A stretch of DNA of 9,298 bases from Bacillota bacterium. GTDB taxonomy: Bacteria > Bacillota > Sulfobacillia > Symbiobacteriales > Symbiobacteriaceae. The position numbers were made by a program, and so were the translations under genes. The DNA lies in NCBI GenBank assembly GCA_028287415.1, contig JAQBPS010000538.1:1-9298 (forward strand), read 5' to 3'. Positions 1 through 9,298 of this stretch are shown one piece after another. The notes beneath the pieces were generated by a model. The model saw nothing but the letters and a program-made list of their open reading frames with translations, was not told the DNA's origin and did not search any database. Within the stretch, counting starts at the first letter, position 1, and the number at the start of each line of letters is the position of its first letter.

Positions 1-58
1 CGGCCTGGAGCAGGCGGATGCCCGCATCGGAAATCGCTTCTGCTACGAGAATCTTCAT
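1..58 (-). CDS. serA: D-3-phosphoglycerate dehydrogenase, N-terminal fragment
   Basis: Only the first 19 codons are inside the window (ATG at 58-56); the gene continues past base 1. They read MKILVAEAISDAGIRLLQA, which matches the usual opening of SerA, where a first beta strand (KILVAE) leads into a helix (ISDAGIRLL). SerA oxidises 3-phosphoglycerate to 3-phosphohydroxypyruvate with NAD+, the first step of serine synthesis. An AGGAGG ribosome binding site lies at 68-73, nine bases before the ATG. The gene starts 30 bases after the upstream aminotransferase stop, so the two are probably co-transcribed from the serine T-box leader. The fragment is short: another D-2-hydroxyacid dehydrogenase is possible, but the operon context favours SerA. 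Confidence 0.8.
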   Translation of the reverse strand, partial: MKILVAEAISDAGIRLLQA

Positions 59-88
59 GTTGGGGTCCCTCCTGTGTGCTGGTAACGG

Positions 89-1249
89 TCATCCACGAAG
101 GTTCCTTAGCCACACTTCCTGGGCAGCGCTAACGGCGGCGCCCAGCGATAGATCCTGACCCAGCAGTGCGAGTGTCATCTCCGTGGCCGCGAGCGCCTGA
201 ATCACATCGAGCGGCGTGACGTAGCCGAGGTGGCCGATGCGGAAGATCGTGTTCTCCAGCTGCGACTGCCCGCCAGCCAACTGAACCCCCAGCCGGTCTC
301 GGGCCGTCTTGCGCAGCAGCTTGGGATCGCTGGGTGCGATCACCGCTGTGACGGTGTTGCTCGCCCGGTGCTCATCGGCAGCCAGAAGCTTCAGTCCCAT
401 GGCCTTCACACCCGCCCGGCACATCTCGCCCATCAGCTTGTGGCGGGCCCAGGCGCCCTCCAGGGTCTCCTCCTTGATCAGCCGCAGCGCCGCCTGAAGG
501 GCGTAGTACAGCGAGATCGCCGGAGTGTAGGGCGTCTGCCGCTTCAGGTAACTGGCGTGGACCGCCCGCAGGTCCCAGTAGAACCGCGGCGTCGTATTCT
601 GCTCCGCCAGCGCCCGGGCCCGCTCGCTAAAAGCGATCAGCGACAGCCCTGGCGGGCACATCAGCGCCTTCTGCGCGCCGGTCAGCACCACGTCCAGGCC
701 CCACGCATCGAACTCGAGGGGCAGGGCACCCAGGCCGCTCACGCTGTCGACCATCGCCAGGGCCCCGTGCTCTCGCACAACCCGAGCGATCGCGTGCACA
801 TCGTTCGTGACGCCGGTGCTGGTCTCGTTGTGCTGGAAGAGCACAGCCTTGATCTCCCGGTTCGTGTCCCGCTCGAGGCGTTCCGCAATCCGAGCAGGTT
901 GCGCCGCCTGCCCCGGCTCGAACTCCAGCCGCTCCACCGTGAAGCCCAGGGCCTTCGCCGTCTTTGACCAGCGCTCGCCGAAGTCCCCGATGATCACGTT
1001 CAGCACCGTGTCCCCCGGGTTCAGCGTGTTGACCAGCGCCGCCTCCCAGCCGCCACTGCCGGCGCCAGGAAAGATGTAGACGGGCTGCTCGGTGCGGAAC
1101 ACTGCCTTCAGTCCCGCCGCCACCTCATCGAACATCGTGAAAAAGGCCTCACCGCGATGGTTGATCATCGGCTGGGTCATGGCTGCCGCCACCTGCGGCG
1201 GGATCGGGGTCGGGCCGGGGATCATGAGCAGCGACTTCTCCTTCAGCAT
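89..1249 (-). CDS. PLP-dependent class V aminotransferase, probable phosphoserine/serine-glyoxylate type
   Basis: Encodes 386 aa, a usual length for the alanine/serine-glyoxylate aminotransferase branch of fold-type I class V enzymes. Visible features: the N-terminal IPGPTPIP motif (residues 10-17), the glycine-rich PGAGSGGWEA (61-70) that cups the cofactor phosphate, Asp168 in MVDSVSGLG as the residue expected to pair with the PLP pyridine nitrogen, and Lys194 in TGAQKALMCPPG as the Schiff-base lysine. Arg337 in FRIGHLG is the likely carboxylate-binding arginine. The open frame extends upstream to 1441, but ATG 1249 is the start: it has an AGGAGGAGG site nine bases away (1259-1267), and the upstream part lies in the T-box leader. 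Since serA follows after 30 bases and the leader reads serine tRNA, I infer that it transaminates 3-phosphohydroxypyruvate in place of a SerC-family enzyme. Serine-glyoxylate or alanine-glyoxylate activity is the alternative. Confidence 0.9.
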   Translation of the reverse strand: MLKEKSLLMIPGPTPIPPQVAAAMTQPMINHRGEAFFTMFDEVAAGLKAVFRTEQPVYIFPGAGSGGWEAALVNTLNPGDTVLNVIIGDFGERWSKTAKALGFTVERLEFEPGQAAQPARIAERLERDTNREIKAVLFQHNETSTGVTNDVHAIARVVREHGALAMVDSVSGLGALPLEFDAWGLDVVLTGAQKALMCPPGLSLIAFSERARALAEQNTTPRFYWDLRAVHASYLKRQTPYTPAISLYYALQAALRLIKEETLEGAWARHKLMGEMCRAGVKAMGLKLLAADEHRASNTVTAVIAPSDPKLLRKTARDRLGVQLAGGQSQLENTIFRIGHLGYVTPLDVIQALAATEMTLALLGQDLSLGAAVSAAQEVWLRNLRG

Positions 1250-1297
1250 GATGGTCTGCCTCCTCCTGATTGGTCGCCGGCTGGCCGGAGGTAAGGC

Positions 1298-1362
1298 AAA
1301 AGCCCCGCCCCCGGCAGAATCGGCGCCACGCGCGTGGTGTCGAAACTGCCAGGGACGGGGCT
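1298..1362 (-). terminator. Second T-box terminator hairpin
   Basis: The arms at 1346-1362 and 1301-1317 can pair over 17 positions with two G-U pairs (minus strand, AGCCCCGTCCCTGGCAG with CTGCCGGGGGCGGGGCT). The helix is followed by a short TTTT (1301-1298). The loop is large, 28 bases (1318-1345), and contains a palindrome CCACGCGCGTGG that may form an inner hairpin. The 5' arm contains the CGTCCCT antiterminator partner, so the two structures exclude each other. The U-run is weak compared with the first terminator. Confidence 0.8.
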
Positions 1363-1429
1363 CAGCCCCGCGGTGCCACCCTGTTTGGCTGATTAGCATT
1401 CCATCACCTGCGCCGAGTAGCACCCCCGG
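1298..1429 (-). promoter_or_regulatory. Second T-box antiterminator/terminator module without its own Stem I
   Basis: Downstream of the first leader terminator is a second, near-consensus T-box: AGGGTGGCACCGCGG (1382-1368) followed by the partner CGTCCCT (1357-1351), which together can form the antiterminator. The bulge is TGGC, whose final C would pair with discriminator base G, as in tRNA-Ser. Only 47 bases separate the first terminator's T-run from this T-box. That is too little for a Stem I, which usually takes about 100 bases. The spacer does hold a weak hairpin (TGAT at 1390-1393 with ATCA at 1403-1406, plus flanking pairs) that could act as a Stem III. The module therefore probably shares the sensor of the first leader. 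Both modules must be read through before the aminotransferase-serA operon is transcribed. Confidence 0.85.
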
Positions 1430-1475
1430 AAAAAACGACACTCCCGTCCCTGACTTTTTAGTCAGGGACGGGAGT
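1430..1475 (-). terminator. First T-box terminator hairpin
   Basis: A perfect 16-bp inverted repeat (ACTCCCGTCCCTGACT at 1475-1460 and its complement at 1455-1440) closes an AAAA loop. Four bases later comes a run of six T (1435-1430). The 5' arm includes the CGTCCCT sequence needed by the first antiterminator, so binding of uncharged tRNA would prevent this very stable terminator. Confidence 0.93.
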
Positions 1476-1675
1476 TACTTCCCGCGGTGCCACCCGGACG
1501 TTGGCGCTGAAAACTTCAGCAGCCCACTTGGTTCCGGCTTTAACGGGCCGGGCCCGACCGGGTTTCCCCGGGCTCTCCGGAAGTGGATACACTCACGTGG
1601 ACACCGGCTTGCACCAACCGCCGGCTCGCTGTAGTCCCCGTTGAATGATGGCCTCCATTGACGAGCGTGTTTATT
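1430..1675 (-). promoter_or_regulatory. Serine-type T-box riboswitch leader (Stem I, Stem III, first antiterminator)
   Basis: A T-box leader measures tRNA charging co-transcriptionally. Its Stem I pairs with the anticodon and its antiterminator bulge with the uncharged 3' end. Here the conserved distal loop GGTTGGTGCAA (1619-1609) sits on a five-pair stem. Then come the specifier region and ACTTCCGGAG, whose CTTCC can pair with GGAGG near the leader start. The codon directly before ACTTCC is TCC (1587-1585), a serine codon. A Stem III hairpin (GCTGAA/TTCAGC, 1506-1520) precedes the T-box GGGTGGCACCGCGG (1495-1482). Its TGGC bulge matches discriminator G, present on tRNA-Ser but not on the tRNAs for Ile, Tyr or Pro that other readings of TATCCA would imply. 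The downstream serine genes agree. The 5' end is estimated from the promoter. Confidence 0.92.
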
Positions 1676-1681
1676 GTTCGG

Positions 1682-1710
1682 AGTATACACCACCAAAAGA
1701 CAGAAAGCAA
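1682..1710 (-). promoter_or_regulatory. Sigma-A-type promoter of the T-box/aminotransferase/serA operon
   Basis: The minus strand reads TTGCTT (-35, 1710-1705), a 17-base spacer and TATACT (-10, 1687-1682). Both hexamers are close to consensus and the spacing is optimal. The expected start of transcription is near 1675, just before the T-box Stem I. Confidence 0.85.
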
Positions 1711-1738
1711 CTGGTTGTGTGATTTTGGCTGCCGGAGT

Positions 1739-1897
1739 CTACTCAGCGCGGGCCAGTTCCTGCGCACAGCGCTCATCCGCACAGATCGCCTTCCCACCTG
1801 ACGGTCGGTCACAAACAATACAGCGGTCATCCGGCCGTGGGTCCGGCATGGACGGCACAACCAGATCCTCGGCACTCCTGTTCTGCTGGTTCTTCAC
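1739..1897 (-). CDS. Small four-cysteine, possibly zinc-binding protein
   Basis: I do not recognise this gene. A 52-codon frame runs from GTG (1897) to TAG. A GGAGG site lies at 1906-1910, eight bases from the GTG, and no earlier in-frame start exists because a stop lies nine codons upstream of the GTG. The first half is polar and proline-rich (VVPSMPDPRPDDR). The second half carries four cysteines, in CIVC (residues 26-29), AICAD (Cys39) and ERCAQE (Cys44). The pattern C-x2-C-x9-C-x4-C suggests a small zinc-ribbon-like fold. The gene starts 50 bases after the FMN reductase stop with no clear terminator between, so the two are probably co-transcribed. Its stop lies 28 bases before the -35 box of the T-box promoter. 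Chance is possible for a frame this short, but the ribosome binding site, the cysteine pattern and the good fit in the gap support a real gene. Function is unknown. Confidence 0.65.
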   Translation of the reverse strand: MKNQQNRSAEDLVVPSMPDPRPDDRCIVCDRPSGGKAICADERCAQELARAE

Positions 1898-1940
1898 GGC
1901 GCATCCCTCCGTCGTGTTAGAACCCTAGCATATGCAGCAG

Positions 1941-1959
1941 GCCGGCGCTATACGCCAGC
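1941..1959 (-). other. Hairpin spanning the FMN reductase stop codon
   Basis: GCTGGCG and CGCCGGC (minus strand, 1959-1953 and 1947-1941) can form seven pairs, one of them G-U, around a loop holding the TAG stop. No T-run follows, so it is unlikely to terminate strongly. It could stabilise the upstream message or set the ratio between the reductase and the small downstream gene. Chance is also possible in GC-rich DNA. Confidence 0.3.
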
Positions 1960-2493
1960 CTTCTCCATCTCCAGGAGTTTGACGTAGCGTACCACGGCCA
2001 GCGCCAAGACGTGGATACGCATCCGCCGGTTCTCATTTGTCAGGTTCATCTGCGGGTCAAAATCCTCTTCGTCGACGACCACCTGTTCCGAGACCGCCAT
2101 CCCGGACACCGACCGAACGACCGTGCGGAGGTTTCCGAGTGCGTTGACGCCGCCCTTCCCGCCGCCGGCGCAGGCGAGCAAACCCACCGGCTTGTTCCTG
2201 ACGTACCGGCTCCCAATATAGTCCAGTGCATTTTTCAAAGCGCCGGACATGGCACCATGGTACTCAGGCGTGCCGAAAATGAACGCATCCGCGGCCATGG
2301 CGCGCTCCCGGAAGTCCTGCACCGCCGGGGGCATACTTGTCGCATCCGGGTCGTAGAGCGGGAACCGGTTCTCCCCCAGGTCGTAAAAGTCCGCTTGCAC
2401 CCCGCTGGCGGCGATCGTCTCGGCGGCAACTTTCAGTGCGGCACGGGTCCCTGAAGCCTGGTGAAGACTGCCGCAAACCAACATGACCCGCAT
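1948..2493 (-). CDS. NAD(P)H-dependent FMN reductase family flavoprotein
   Basis: Encodes 181 aa with a flavodoxin-like fold of the NADPH-dependent FMN reductase family (SsuE, YhdA and chromate/azo-reductase relatives). Residues 1-16 hold the first beta strand and the phosphate-binding loop (VCGSLHQASGT). Residues 75-92 hold the signature PEYHGAMSGALKNALDY, which contacts the flavin ring and forms the dimer interface. A glycine-rich loop AGGGKGG follows at 109-115. There is no signal peptide or membrane segment, so it should be cytoplasmic. Members reduce FMN, quinones, azo dyes or metal oxyanions with NAD(P)H; the physiological substrate cannot be told from sequence. It is the first gene after its own promoter and probably shares a message with the small four-cysteine gene behind it. 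The ATG at 2493 has only a weak G-rich site (GGGGG, about eight bases upstream). Confidence 0.9.
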   Translation of the reverse strand: MRVMLVCGSLHQASGTRAALKVAAETIAASGVQADFYDLGENRFPLYDPDATSMPPAVQDFRERAMAADAFIFGTPEYHGAMSGALKNALDYIGSRYVRNKPVGLLACAGGGKGGVNALGNLRTVVRSVSGMAVSEQVVVDEEDFDPQMNLTNENRRMRIHVLALAVVRYVKLLEMEKAGV

Positions 2494-2532
2494 GCGCAGG
2501 GCCCCCTGTCCAGTTGTTCAACATCTTTCTTT

Positions 2533-2562
2533 AATATATTCCAAACCGCCTGATCCTGTCAA
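2533..2562 (-). promoter_or_regulatory. Promoter of the FMN reductase
   Basis: A perfect TTGACA (-35, 2562-2557) is followed by 18 bases and TATATT (-10, 2538-2533). Transcription should begin near 2526 and give a leader of about 33 bases. The -35 box begins only two bases after the pdxT terminator arm ends, so the two signals are packed back to back. Confidence 0.85.
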
Positions 2563-2564
2563 TC

Positions 2565-2600
2565 AAAAGGGCCGGCCCCCTCGCGAGGGCCAGCCCTTTT
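2565..2600 (-). terminator. Terminator of the pdxST operon
   Basis: Arms of 14 bases (2600-2587 and 2578-2565) pair with a single G-U around an eight-base loop. The stem is AAAAGGGC-rich on one side and ends in CCCTTTT on the other, which supplies the U-tract. It starts four bases after the pdxT stop. The A and T ends make it look active in both directions, though no plus-strand gene needs it. Confidence 0.88.
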
Positions 2601-2604
2601 TGTG

Positions 2605-3198
2605 TCAAGCGGAAACGGCGCCAAATGCCATTTCCACAAACAGTTTGTGAATGCGCCGGTCCTCGGTCAACTCCGGATGGAAGGCCGTGACAAGGTGCCG
2701 ACCATAGCGGGCGGCCACAATCTTGCCCTGGTGCTCTGCGAGCACCTCGACCCCCGGCCCGACCTCAGCGATGTACGGCGCCCGGATGAACACGGTGTGT
2801 ACCGGCTCCGGCCCCAGCACCGGCATCGCAAGCGGCACCTCAGCCGATTCAACCTGCCGGCCGAAGCCGTTGCGCTGCACCGTCATCGGAATAATGCCCA
2901 GTCTGGGCTGGTTGGGTTTGCCGCCGACGATCTCAGTCGCCAGGAGGATGGCGCCGGCACAGGTGCCGTAGCAGGCGCCGCCCTCCTGCACAAACCGCTG
3001 AATCGCTTCGATGAACCCATAATGCTGCATCAAGTCCCCGATGGTTGTGCTCTCGCCGCCCGGCAGGACCAGGCCGCGCAGACCCTCCAGGTCCGCAGGC
3101 CACTTGACGGGCACGGCCTCAACGCCCGCCGCCGCCAGCGCCCGCAAGTGCTCGGGTACGGCGCCCTGCAGCGCCAAAACCCCGAAGCGTTCCGCCAT
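2605..3198 (-). CDS. pdxT: PLP synthase glutaminase subunit PdxT
   Basis: Encodes 197 aa, the normal length for PdxT, a class I glutamine amidotransferase. It hydrolyses glutamine and channels ammonia to PdxS for de novo synthesis of pyridoxal 5'-phosphate. The catalytic triad is visible: Cys80 in CYGTCAG (nucleophile elbow), with His174 and Glu176 in FHPELTED. The family motif LPGGESTT (45-52) and the RNGFGRQVES stretch (109-118) are also present. An upstream GTG at 3207 is in frame, but ATG 3198 fits the family N-terminus (AERFGVLALQG). It begins two bases after the pdxS stop behind GGGGGTGG, so translation is probably coupled to pdxS. Confidence 0.97.
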   Translation of the reverse strand: MAERFGVLALQGAVPEHLRALAAAGVEAVPVKWPADLEGLRGLVLPGGESTTIGDLMQHYGFIEAIQRFVQEGGACYGTCAGAILLATEIVGGKPNQPRLGIIPMTVQRNGFGRQVESAEVPLAMPVLGPEPVHTVFIRAPYIAEVGPGVEVLAEHQGKIVAARYGRHLVTAFHPELTEDRRIHKLFVEMAFGAVSA

Positions 3199-3200
3199 GC

Positions 3201-4085
3201 CTACCACCCCCGGGTGGCCATCTTCTCCTCTTCCCTGAGCGTATCGATGTTGATGCCCACCATCGGTTCACCCAGGTCCTCGGAGACTTCAGCCAGCTGC
3301 TTCGGATCGTTATAGTGGGCGGCCGCAAGCACAATGGCACGGGCCCGCTTGGCGGGATCGCCCGACTTGAAGATACCCGAACCAACGAAGATCGCCTCGG
3401 CGCCCAGCTGAATCATCAGGGCGGCGTCAGCCGGGGTCGCGATGCCGCCGGCGCTGAAGTTCGGGACGGGCAGGCGGCCCAGCCGCTTGACATCCTTCAC
3501 CAGCTCGTACGGGGCGCCCAGTTCCTTCGCAATCGTCATCAATTCCTCATCGGGCGCATTCTTCACACGGCGAATGTCCGCGTTGATCTGGCGCATATGC
3601 CGAACAGCCTCGACCACATTGCCGGTGCCGGGCTCGCCCTTGGTGCGAATCATGGCCGCACCCTCGCCGATGCGGCGCAGGGCCTCGCCCAGGTTGCGGG
3701 CGCCGCACACGAACGGCACCTTGAACTGATGCTTCTCGACGTGGTACTCCTCGTCCGCCGGGGTCAGCACCTCGGACTCGTCAATATAGTCTGCGCCGAG
3801 CGACTCAAGGATCTGCGCCTCGACGAAGTGGCCGATACGGCACTTGGCCATCACGGGGATGGTGACCGCCGCCATGATCTCCTTGATCAGCTTGGGGTCG
3901 CTCATCCGCGCCACGCCGCCGTTCGCCCGGATGTCAGCGGGGACCCGCTCGAGGGCCATCACCGCGACGGCACCGGCCTTCTCTGCGATCACCGCCTGCT
4001 CCGCCGTGACCACGTCCATGATGACGCCGCCCTTCAGCATTTCCGCCAGGCCAACCTTCACCTTCCAAGTACCCTGTTCCGCCAT
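3201..4085 (-). CDS. pdxS: PLP synthase subunit PdxS
   Basis: Encodes 294 aa, full length for this highly conserved TIM-barrel enzyme. PdxS condenses ribose 5-phosphate, glyceraldehyde 3-phosphate and ammonia from PdxT into pyridoxal 5'-phosphate, usually as a 12-mer core decorated with 12 PdxT subunits. The expected catalytic residues are all present: Asp24 in VIMDVV, Lys81 in VMAKCRIGH (covalent ribose intermediate) and Lys149 in [10 protein letters not shown]. The phosphate-site segments [15 protein letters not shown] and [12 protein letters not shown] follow. The ATG at 4085 has GGGAGGG about nine bases upstream. pdxT follows after two bases. The product PLP is the cofactor of the aminotransferase further downstream. 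Confidence 0.98.
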   Translation of the reverse strand: MAEQGTWKVKVGLAEMLKGGVIMDVVTAEQAVIAEKAGAVAVMALERVPADIRANGGVARMSDPKLIKEIMAAVTIPVMAKCRIGHFVEAQILESLGADYIDESEVLTPADEEYHVEKHQFKVPFVCGARNLGEALRRIGEGAAMIRTKGEPGTGNVVEAVRHMRQINADIRRVKNAPDEELMTIAKELGAPYELVKDVKRLGRLPVPNFSAGGIATPADAALMIQLGAEAIFVGSGIFKSGDPAKRARAIVLAAAHYNDPKQLAEVSEDLGEPMVGINIDTLREEEKMATRGW

Positions 4086-4113
4086 TGTGTCATGCCCTCC
4101 CGATCGTTAGTCT

Positions 4114-4133
4114 GCCCGGTTTTGACACCGGGC
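4114..4133 (-). other. Hairpin in the pdxS leader RNA
   Basis: Seven perfect pairs (GCCCGGT at 4133-4127 in transcript order against ACCGGGC at 4120-4114) close a six-base loop in the short untranslated region of pdxS. There is no T-run, and the pdxS ribosome binding site starts just downstream. It may stabilise the 5' end of the message. It resembles no known riboswitch. Confidence 0.5.
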
Positions 4134-4149
4134 CTTCCGTTACCTTCTC

Positions 4150-4178
4150 ATGGTAAATTGGCTGGGTCAGGGTGTAAA
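4150..4178 (-). promoter_or_regulatory. Promoter of pdxST
   Basis: TTTACA (-35, 4178-4173), a 17-base spacer and TACCAT (-10, 4155-4150) form a reasonable sigma-A promoter in the 202-base gap between gyrA and pdxS. It lies downstream of the gyrA terminator, so the PLP genes should be transcribed separately. The leader would be about 58 bases. Confidence 0.72.
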
Positions 4179-4240
4179 CAGCCAAGCACGCCAATGGATT
4201 GGCCCCATCCAAAGACCGGTCAGGAGCACCCGTCCAATGG

Positions 4241-4275
4241 AAAACCCGCCGGCAGTGCGCTGCACCGCCGGCGAG
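4241..4275 (-). terminator. Terminator of gyrA
   Basis: Arms of 14 bases (4275-4262 and 4258-4245) pair with two G-U pairs around a three-base loop and are followed by TTTT (4244-4241). The hairpin begins 12 bases after the gyrA stop codon. Confidence 0.85.
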
Positions 4276-4287
4276 TTACTAAGTGGC

Positions 4288-6732
<2,445 letters not shown>

Positions 6733-6793
6733 AGGACTGTCCTCCTATGCTCTTAGCTGGAACCGACACACCAGGCAAAAAGTTCCTCACACC

Positions 6794-6822
6794 ATCATGC
6801 CGCAAAGGGCCTGTTTAGTCAA
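6794..6822 (-). promoter_or_regulatory. Promoter of gyrA
   Basis: In the 152-base gap between gyrB and gyrA, TTGACT (-35, 6822-6817) is followed by 17 bases and CATGAT (-10, 6799-6794). It lies between the gyrB terminator and the gyrA ribosome binding site, where a gyrA promoter is needed. The -10 match is moderate (four of six). Confidence 0.65.
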
Positions 6823-6843
6823 ATCAATCCCATGCTACCCAAG

Positions 6844-6875
6844 AAAACACGGTGCAGCCGCCTGCACCGTGTTTT
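6844..6875 (-). terminator. Terminator of gyrB
   Basis: A perfect 14-bp inverted repeat (AAAACACGGTGCAG at 6875-6862 in transcript order and its complement at 6857-6844) closes a four-base loop and ends in TTTT. It begins nine bases after the gyrB stop. Its symmetry would allow termination from both directions. Confidence 0.9.
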
Positions 6876-6884
6876 GCTGCGCAC

Positions 6885-8912
<2,028 letters not shown>

Positions 8913-8918
8913 CACAAC

Positions 8919-9197
8919 CTAATTGGATGATGCATCCAAATCGAGCATAAGATCACTGTTCAGGAAATCTGCGCGCTTCATCAGCGTGAGCGATGAGATC
9001 GGTGAGAGGTAGATCTCCGAGTCGGTCAGCACGAGGCTCTTCGCCTCGCCGCCTGCGATGTCCGTCACCGTTTTGTTCTGGTGGGCCATGGTGATGAACG
9101 CACGGGTCGCTTCGGCCGTCTGGCTGCTCTTCAGGTCAAAAATCGCGACCACACGCTTCAGGCTGACGACAACATCGGCGCCGACATGCAAAAACAT
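8919..9197 (-). CDS. remB: RemB-like extracellular matrix regulator (DUF370 family)
   Basis: Encodes 92 aa. It matches Bacillus RemB (YaaB, about 80 aa) in its opening MFLHVGADVVVSLKRVVAIFD and its late block LTDSEIYLSPISSLTLMKRA. In B. subtilis the gene has the same position, between recF and gyrB. RemA and RemB are small DNA-binding proteins that promote biofilm matrix gene expression in Bacillus; the role outside Bacilli is not established. The ATG overlaps the recF stop by one base (TGATG), and AAAGGGG lies about eight bases upstream, so translation is probably coupled to recF. The C-terminal tail (about ten residues after MKRADFLNSDL) is longer than in Bacillus and acidic. Confidence 0.9.
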   Translation of the reverse strand: MFLHVGADVVVSLKRVVAIFDLKSSQTAEATRAFITMAHQNKTVTDIAGGEAKSLVLTDSEIYLSPISSLTLMKRADFLNSDLMLDLDASSN

Positions 9198-9298
9198 CAG
9201 GCCAACCCCTTTGTGTCCAGTTCCACCTCACCGGAACGAACCCGGAACAAGCGGTGCTCGGCCGGCCATGACCGCACGGTCAGATCGTCCAGGTCTGT
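9197..9298 (-). CDS. recF: DNA replication and repair protein RecF, C-terminal fragment
   Basis: The last 33 codons are in the window and end in TGA at 9199-9197; the gene continues beyond 9298. The stretch HRLFRVRSGEVEL resembles the usual RecF ending, where a final beta hairpin LFRVxxGxV closes the ABC-type ATPase head. RecF helps load RecA at single-strand gaps. The identification rests largely on position directly upstream of remB-gyrB-gyrA, as in Bacillus, since the fragment is short. Confidence 0.82.
   Translation of the reverse strand, partial: TDLDDLTVRSWPAEHRLFRVRSGEVELDTKGLA

Noticed and set aside
230..967. Plus-strand open frame opposite the aminotransferase
   Set aside because: Complement of a clearly coding region; no family features.
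1250..1441. N-terminal extension of the aminotransferase to an ATG at 1441
   Set aside because: These 64 codons would run through the first terminator edge and the second T-box module. ATG 1249 has an AGGAGGAGG site and begins where the family begins.
1583..1590. Tyr, Ile or Pro specifier readings of TATCCA in the T-box
   Set aside because: TCC sits directly before ACTTCC as the specifier should. The TGGC bulges call for a tRNA with discriminator G (Ser), and the downstream genes make serine.
1827..1904. Alternative small frame starting at the ATG overlapping the small-gene GTG (1904)
   Set aside because: Only 25 codons, with the ribosome binding site abutting the ATG; the GTG frame has proper spacing and a cysteine pattern.
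1475..1928. Open frames across the T-box leader and the gap (1475-1696 minus, 1540-1875 minus, 1674-1928 plus)
   Set aside because: They overlap the promoter, the riboswitch stems or the better supported small gene at 1739-1897, and none has a convincing ribosome binding site or domain.
3199..3207. GTG at 3207 as pdxT start
   Set aside because: It would overlap the pdxS stop and add three residues not needed by the family; ATG 3198 has a suitable G-rich site and the normal N-terminus.

Overview
The window is about 9.3 kb of bacterial chromosome. Every gene I can support lies on the minus strand, so transcription runs from base 9298 toward base 1. The order is recF (3' end), remB, gyrB, gyrA, pdxS, pdxT, NAD(P)H-dependent FMN reductase, a small cysteine-rich protein, a T-box leader, class V aminotransferase, serA (5' end). 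recF-remB-gyrB-gyrA is the classic arrangement next to the replication origin in Firmicutes. A Bacillus-type RemB, a T-box riboswitch and strong AGGAGG ribosome binding sites point the same way. The high GC content and the frequent GTG starts suggest a high-GC member such as a Symbiobacterium-like lineage. That placement is inference only.

Bases 9298-6885: the end of recF overlaps remB by one base (TGATG). gyrB has its own promoter just after the remB stop and ends in a perfect 14-bp hairpin terminator. Bases 6884-4241: gyrA has its own promoter, a GTG start and its own terminator, so the two gyrase subunits appear to be separate transcription units. Bases 4240-2565: pdxS and pdxT form a two-gene operon for pyridoxal 5'-phosphate (PLP) synthase, with its own promoter, a small leader hairpin and a strong terminator.

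Bases 2562-1739: a promoter sits directly against the pdxT terminator and drives an FMN reductase. Behind it is a 52-codon gene with four cysteines. Bases 1710-1250 hold a serine-type T-box leader with a good promoter. It has one Stem I (specifier UCC) but two successive antiterminator/terminator modules, each with a TGGC tRNA-acceptor bulge that fits tRNA-Ser. It controls a PLP-dependent class V aminotransferase followed 30 bases later by serA, so the operon most likely makes serine. The aminotransferase probably acts as the phosphoserine transaminase, and PLP made by PdxST is its cofactor.

Most of the window is ordinary housekeeping sequence. The items most worth a second look are the single-sensor, double-terminator T-box, the small four-cysteine gene, the aminotransferase-serA pairing and the natural Ala83 in GyrA. 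I see no mobile element, CRISPR array, tRNA, rRNA or obviously new defence or biosynthetic system.
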